Shown here piece by piece: positions 60,667-64,000 of a DNA stretch of 64,000 nt. Positions within the stretch are counted from its first letter, which is position 1; each line of letters begins with the position of its first letter. The notes under the pieces are model-generated. The model saw only the letters and a list, made by a program, of their open reading frames with translations. It was not told where the DNA came from and made no database searches. Source of the stretch: Streptomyces minutiscleroticus (GTDB lineage Bacteria; Actinomycetota; Actinomycetes; Streptomycetales; Streptomycetaceae); contig NZ_BMVU01000008.1 of assembly GCF_014650875.1 (NCBI RefSeq), forward strand, positions 1-64,000, read 5' to 3'. A program made the position numbers and the translations under genes.

Positions 60667-61352
60667 CTCCTCTCGGGCCGTTGGGGCACGGGCGGATGGG
60701 TCGGGTGCGTCGGGGGCGGTTCATGGGGCCGTGCGGACTGCTCGGCTTCCGGACCGTCCTGCGCTTCGGGCTGCGGCCCGGCCTCGGGCAGGGACTGCCG
60801 CGCGGCCCCGGCCCGCTCCTCGGCGCCGGACTCGTCGGGTGCGCCGTTGGCCGCGGTGACGCCCCGCCCCAGACGGGATACGGCGAAACCGGCCAGCGCC
60901 GCACCGGCGAGGAACAGCCCCGGACGCCGCCGTGCGAAGTCCCGCACGTCCTCGAGCAGTTCACCGGGCCCTTGCCGGTCGAGCCGGTCGGCGAGCACGT
61001 GCCCGCGCTCGGCCATCTGCTGCACCAACGAGGCGACGGGCGACTCCGGTTTGGCGCTCTCGCTCATGTGCTGCAGGTCCTCGACCAGGTGGCGGACGGT
61101 GGAGGACAACCGCCGCACCTGCGCGCCGGACTCCTCCGAGGCCTGCTCCACGAACCGCTTGTAGAGGTCCCGGCCCTGGTCGGTGGTCTCCTGGAGCACC
61201 TGCCCGGCGCCTTCCCGGACCGTGCCCGCGACGTCCTGTCCCTTCTCCCGGACGACGCTTGCGCCGTGCTGCACATCCTCTCGGGCGGTCCGGCCGACCG
61301 CGCTCTCCTTGCTCTCCTGGTGCGGCCGCTCGGGCCCCACGGTGCGGTCCAT
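60663..61352 (-). CDS. Coiled-coil/membrane-anchor protein, first gene of the operon
   Basis: 229 residues from ATG 61352, preceded by AGGAGGAGAG. The N-terminal 110 residues are amphipathic helices (EDVQHGASVVREKGQDVAGT, SEESGAQVRRLSSTVRHLVE). Then FARRRPGLFLAGAALAGFAV forms one membrane segment at about 140-158, with a Pro/Glu-rich cytoplasmic or exposed tail. It resembles proteins called nutrient-deprivation-induced in actinomycetes. It leads the three-gene operon with DUF1469 and DUF3618; all three could form one membrane complex. Confidence 0.82.
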   Translation of the reverse strand: MDRTVGPERPHQESKESAVGRTAREDVQHGASVVREKGQDVAGTVREGAGQVLQETTDQGRDLYKRFVEQASEESGAQVRRLSSTVRHLVEDLQHMSESAKPESPVASLVQQMAERGHVLADRLDRQGPGELLEDVRDFARRRPGLFLAGAALAGFAVSRLGRGVTAANGAPDESGAEERAGAARQSLPEAGPQPEAQDGPEAEQSARPHEPPPTHPTHPPVPQRPERR

Positions 61353-62225
61353 CGCTCTCCTCCTCCGCGTACTCCGCTCTCCGGTGAGGTCGGGTCTCCG
61401 GTGAGGTCGGGTTCGCGCGCCGCGTACCCACGCGCCTGATCGAAACACTGTTCGGTGAACCCGTTCGGCAGGCTCGTAACAACGACCGGAAAGCGCCGTT
61501 TCGACAGGGCGCCGAGCGCGCCGCTTCGAAGCGATTCGCGCCCGCAGGGCGCTCACCAGCCAATACGGGGCGATGCTCGGGCGGCCGGACCAGCGGCCTG
61601 CATCGTCTGAACGGACCGCGGCGCCACCCTCGATCAGGACGTCGACCGGCTCCGCCCGCCGACTGATGCAGGCCATGTACGGCATCGGTCCGCGCCGAGC
61701 CCCCCGGCTGATGCAGTCCCTGTACGGCATGCGTCCATACCGGGCTCGCCGACTGCGGAAGTACGACACCCATACCTTCGGCTGCCGCCACGGTTCCACT
61801 GCCGACCACGGGGCCGACGCTCACCACGGCTGCCTCCAAGCCCAGCACCGTGTGGAGTAGGGGAGGCTCAGATGGCCCTGGACGATCGTGAACAGACCGG
61901 GTTGCCCGTTCGCCTTCGCCGTAGGCATCGACGAGGGCCACGGCCCCCTGCACCTCGTCCGGTCGTCAACGCCCCACTGACCGCGGCAGGGCGATGACGG
62001 CACCCGGACGCCGACTCGGGGACGGCTGTCCCGGTATTTCGCACGCGAAGAGCGTCAGTGTCACAGCGGTACCGGGCTCGGCATCGGAGCAGTACCGCGC
62101 TCGGCGCGCCCCGCGGTGCTGTTGTCGCCGAGCGGTGCCACGTCCCCGCCACGGCCACTGTGAACGACAAGCTTCCTACGTGCCGCATGTGGCGGATCCG
62201 GCGGTTCGGAGCGTCGAGTGGAAGC
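61353..62225. other. 873 bp without an intact gene; 45-bp imperfect tandem repeat
   Basis: CTGATGCAG-starting units at 61663 and 61708 repeat with a 45-bp period, about 70% identical over the first 30 bases. On the plus strand they would encode LMQAMYGIGPRRAPR then LMQSLYGMRPYRARR, a 15-residue repeat in a frame that has no proper start. The other bases hold nothing I recognise. Confidence 0.4.
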
Positions 62226-63392
62226 TCAGGGGTTGGGCACGCCGATCGCGTCGAAGCGGCGCATCAGCGCGGGCTTCCCCCGATGGGCGATGCGCAGCTC
62301 GTCGGCCCGGCGCTCGAACTCGGAAAGGGTGCCGCGGCGGGCGTGGATCTCGCGCAGGTCGCGCAGCAGGGTGACGGCGGTGTCGTAGGAGGTGGGCTTC
62401 TTCCGGGCGATCAGGTCTTCGACGTCGCGCCAGGCTTTCTCCAGGTCGCGGGCGAGGCGGTCCAGGTGTTGCCGGTGGGCCTGCGCTGCGGCGCGGGCGC
62501 GTTCCGCTTCGGCCTCGCGGTGAGCCTCCTGCTCGCGCCGGGTGCGTTCGGTGCGGTGATGGTAGGCCGCGTCCAGGAGCTCGGCGGCGCTGCGGAGCGA
62601 GACGGACGGGGCGGTGGTGAGGGAAGCCCGGTACCGGGCCAGCAGTTCCGGTCCCGGCTGAGGAGCGGTGCCCAGTGCGGCGGCCAGGAGCATGGCGTCC
62701 TTGTCCTTGGCGGGCAGGCTCGCGACGAACGCCGCGAGGGCGCGCCGGTCCGCAGCCGGCGCGGGGTCGGGCCCGCTCGCCTGAGCGGCGGCGGTCAGCA
62801 GATCGGGGTCGACCTTGAGGAAGTCGGCCAGGGCTCGCTGCGGGCCAGTGAGCGCGGACAGTCCGGCGGGGACCGGCGGCTCCGTCTCGCGGGTGTATTC
62901 CTCCTCGTCGTCCTCGGCCAGTTCCCAGACGGTGAGAGCGGCCAGCCAGGCGAGGTAGAGGGGGCGCAGGTCGCCGGCGGCGAGTTCGGCGCGCAGGCCG
63001 ATGAGGGAGGACAGCTCATAGGAGGTCTCGAAGTCCCATTCCCCGCCGTCCTCGCAGTCCAGGGAGAAGTCGAGCAGGGTGTACCCGGAGCGGGTCCACA
63101 CGCTGAGGGACTCCTCCAGGGCGTATGCGGAGGCCTTCTTCGCCGGGAGCACGGTGGCGGGCAGACGCAGGACGAGGCGACGGCTGCCCCAGTTCGCGTA
63201 GTACAGGTGAGCGTCGTAGAACTGCTCGACCAGTGCGGTGGTGTCCCCGCGGAAGTCGCCCCAGTGGTATTCGTTGACGAAGCGGGTCGGTGAGATCGAG
63301 GCCCGGGTGGACAGGGCCCTCACCTGCTCCAACTGTTCGGAGTTCAAAGGCCGGTCGACGGCCAGGAACTCGTAGTACTGGTACTCGCTCAC
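62226..63392 (-). CDS. Hypothetical protein of SWIM/helicase-type loci
   Basis: 388 residues from GTG 63392 (VSEYQYYEFLAVDRPLNSEQ). The N-terminal 130 residues have an aromatic-rich conserved block (FVNEYHWGDFRGD, YDAHLYYANWGSRRLVLRLP). The middle is acidic (WELAEDDEEEYTRETEPPVP). Residues 280-360 are Arg/Glu/Ala-rich with heptads (TERTRREQEAHREAEAERAR), a likely coiled coil. In actinomycetes the N-terminal block recurs next to SWIM zinc-finger genes, and a remnant that looks like one lies divergently here. The function is unknown; defence or DNA maintenance has been suggested only by context. Confidence 0.75.
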   Translation of the reverse strand: MSEYQYYEFLAVDRPLNSEQLEQVRALSTRASISPTRFVNEYHWGDFRGDTTALVEQFYDAHLYYANWGSRRLVLRLPATVLPAKKASAYALEESLSVWTRSGYTLLDFSLDCEDGGEWDFETSYELSSLIGLRAELAAGDLRPLYLAWLAALTVWELAEDDEEEYTRETEPPVPAGLSALTGPQRALADFLKVDPDLLTAAAQASGPDPAPAADRRALAAFVASLPAKDKDAMLLAAALGTAPQPGPELLARYRASLTTAPSVSLRSAAELLDAAYHHRTERTRREQEAHREAEAERARAAAQAHRQHLDRLARDLEKAWRDVEDLIARKKPTSYDTAVTLLRDLREIHARRGTLSEFERRADELRIAHRGKPALMRRFDAIGVPNP

Positions 63393-63438
63393 GGCTCGCC
63401 ATCCTATCCGCGGCCGGGCGTGTGCCGGGGTGAGGAGC

Positions 63439-63868
63439 ATGAGCAAGGAGACGGACCTGGGCGTGCTGGTGGACGGGCTGCGACGGGATCGCCGGCGCGG
63501 CCCGCACGCCGGGCATCGCGCGTATGCGGACACCGCCTGGAGTGTCCATGGGGCGGCCGAGGAGATGGTGGAGCGGGGTGAGGCGGGGGAGGCGGTCCGG
63601 CAGTTGCGCAAGGCGGTGGACCGCGGTACGCGGGCGCTGATGTAGTGGGCGCCGATGTATCTGGACGACTCCTCCGGCAGCGTCGGGGACGCGCTGCGGG
63701 CGCTGACCGCTCTGTACGCCCGCTGTCCGCCACCTCAAGACCCTGCGCGATGTGCGCCGTGACCTCGGTACCGAACCGGAGTTCACCGACTACCTGCACG
63801 CTCTGCGCGCCGAGCACCGGCGCAGGACCAGCTTCCTTGCCCGCCTGGACAAGGCCGCACCGGGCTGA
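63439..63868 (+). pseudogene. Remnant of a SWIM/DUF6880-type protein
   Basis: Plus-strand pieces: LRRDRRRGPHAGHRAYADTA, then WSVHGAAEEMVERGEAGEAV and a stop at 63644. The next piece is MYLDDSSGSVGDALRALTAL, reading across the stop. After a frame change near 63725, LRDVRRDLGTEPEFTDYLHA and LRAEHRRRTSFLARLDKAAP end at 63868. The DDSSG block and the final helix pair are typical of DUF6880-containing SWIM zinc-finger proteins. The zinc finger itself is gone. Divergent from, and probably the former partner of, the 62226 gene. Confidence 0.6.
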
Positions 63869-63929
63869 CAGCGATCGGCTTCCCGCGGCGAGGCCGTATC
63901 GGCGAATCGTCCGTTGTCAAGTCGATACG

Positions 63930-64000
63930 ATGGGTGGCGAAAGCGAGGGCATGCCGTCGGCGTCCGTGACGAGCGCCGGGCGGCGGGGAGCCTGGGAACG
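63930..64000 (+). CDS. Possible start of a further gene (cut by window end)
   Basis: From ATG 63930 the frame stays open to the edge (MGGESEGMPSASVTSAGRRG, AWE). The sequence has the look of a protein N-terminus, but no ribosome-binding site is obvious. Too short to identify. Confidence 0.25.
   Translation, partial: MGGESEGMPSASVTSAGRRGAWE

Noticed and set aside
1..64000. tRNA, rRNA or CRISPR loci
   Set aside because: No tRNA-like arms with CCA-type ends, no rRNA sequence and no regularly spaced repeats were seen by eye; a covariance search would be decisive.

Overview
The window is high-GC actinomycete DNA and almost certainly Streptomyces. Third codon positions are nearly all G or C, GTG and TTG starts are common, and several products belong to Streptomyces-typical families: a SapA-like secreted protein, a CmlR-type chloramphenicol exporter, DUF6204, DUF6325, DUF4132, an FxLD-system methyltransferase and the DUF3618/holin cassette. 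No rRNA, tRNA or CRISPR array was seen. Much of the window looks like accessory (chromosome-arm) DNA: many small regulator/enzyme pairs separated by decayed genes and transposase fragments.

Left part (1-16.6 kb): the tail of an ABC exporter; a TetR/short-chain dehydrogenase pair facing each other over an operator; a frameshifted peptidase E remnant; a LysR/quinone-oxidoreductase pair; a 1.5 kb stretch of scrambled coding fragments; a DUF6325 protein; a helix-turn-helix regulator opposite a half-length MFS exporter; DUF6204; an epoxide hydrolase; an IS256 remnant; a second dehydrogenase with twin palindromic operators beside the stub of a TetR gene; a DJ-1/PfpI protein; a small beta-rich protein; and a RibD-like reductase.

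Middle part (16.6-35.4 kb): a truncated methyltransferase, a non-canonical valyl-tRNA synthetase, a second methyltransferase, a pRiA4b-ORF3-like fragment next to an IS630 transposase that has lost two catalytic aspartates, cmlR, an ISL3 fragment, a two-gene DUF4132 operon, an IS5 fragment, a TetR/MFS pair separated by a perfect 19-bp inverted repeat, an alpha/beta hydrolase, an internally deleted flavoprotein opposite an XRE-cupin regulator, a His-rich methyltransferase and a SapA-like secreted protein.

The functional core is 36.2-52.1 kb. It holds a GH65 glycoside phosphorylase, a tandem universal stress protein, then a tightly overlapping run: hydrogenase maturation protease, hypF, hypC, and after a 196-bp regulatory gap hydB, a cyclic-nucleotide-domain protein, hydG, hydD, hydA, a CBS-BON protein, hypD and hypE. 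An Rv1733c-type membrane protein and a second CBS-BON protein follow on the other strand. This looks like a group 3b cytosolic NAD(P)-linked [NiFe] hydrogenase built into a dormancy/hypoxia regulon, as in mycobacteria. DevR/DosR-like palindromes lie at 39781 and 43081, and a tandem 17-bp repeat lies just upstream of hydB. hypA and hypB are absent from the cluster.

Right part (52.5-64 kb): an orphan FxLD-system protein fusing a class I methyltransferase, a degenerate Nudix domain and a PCMT-like methyltransferase, without a visible precursor peptide; an anti-sigma-type ATPase and a Streptomyces regulator; a GNAT acetyltransferase; a diguanylate cyclase; a three-gene stress-type membrane/coiled-coil operon; and a hypothetical protein opposite a SWIM/DUF6880-type remnant.
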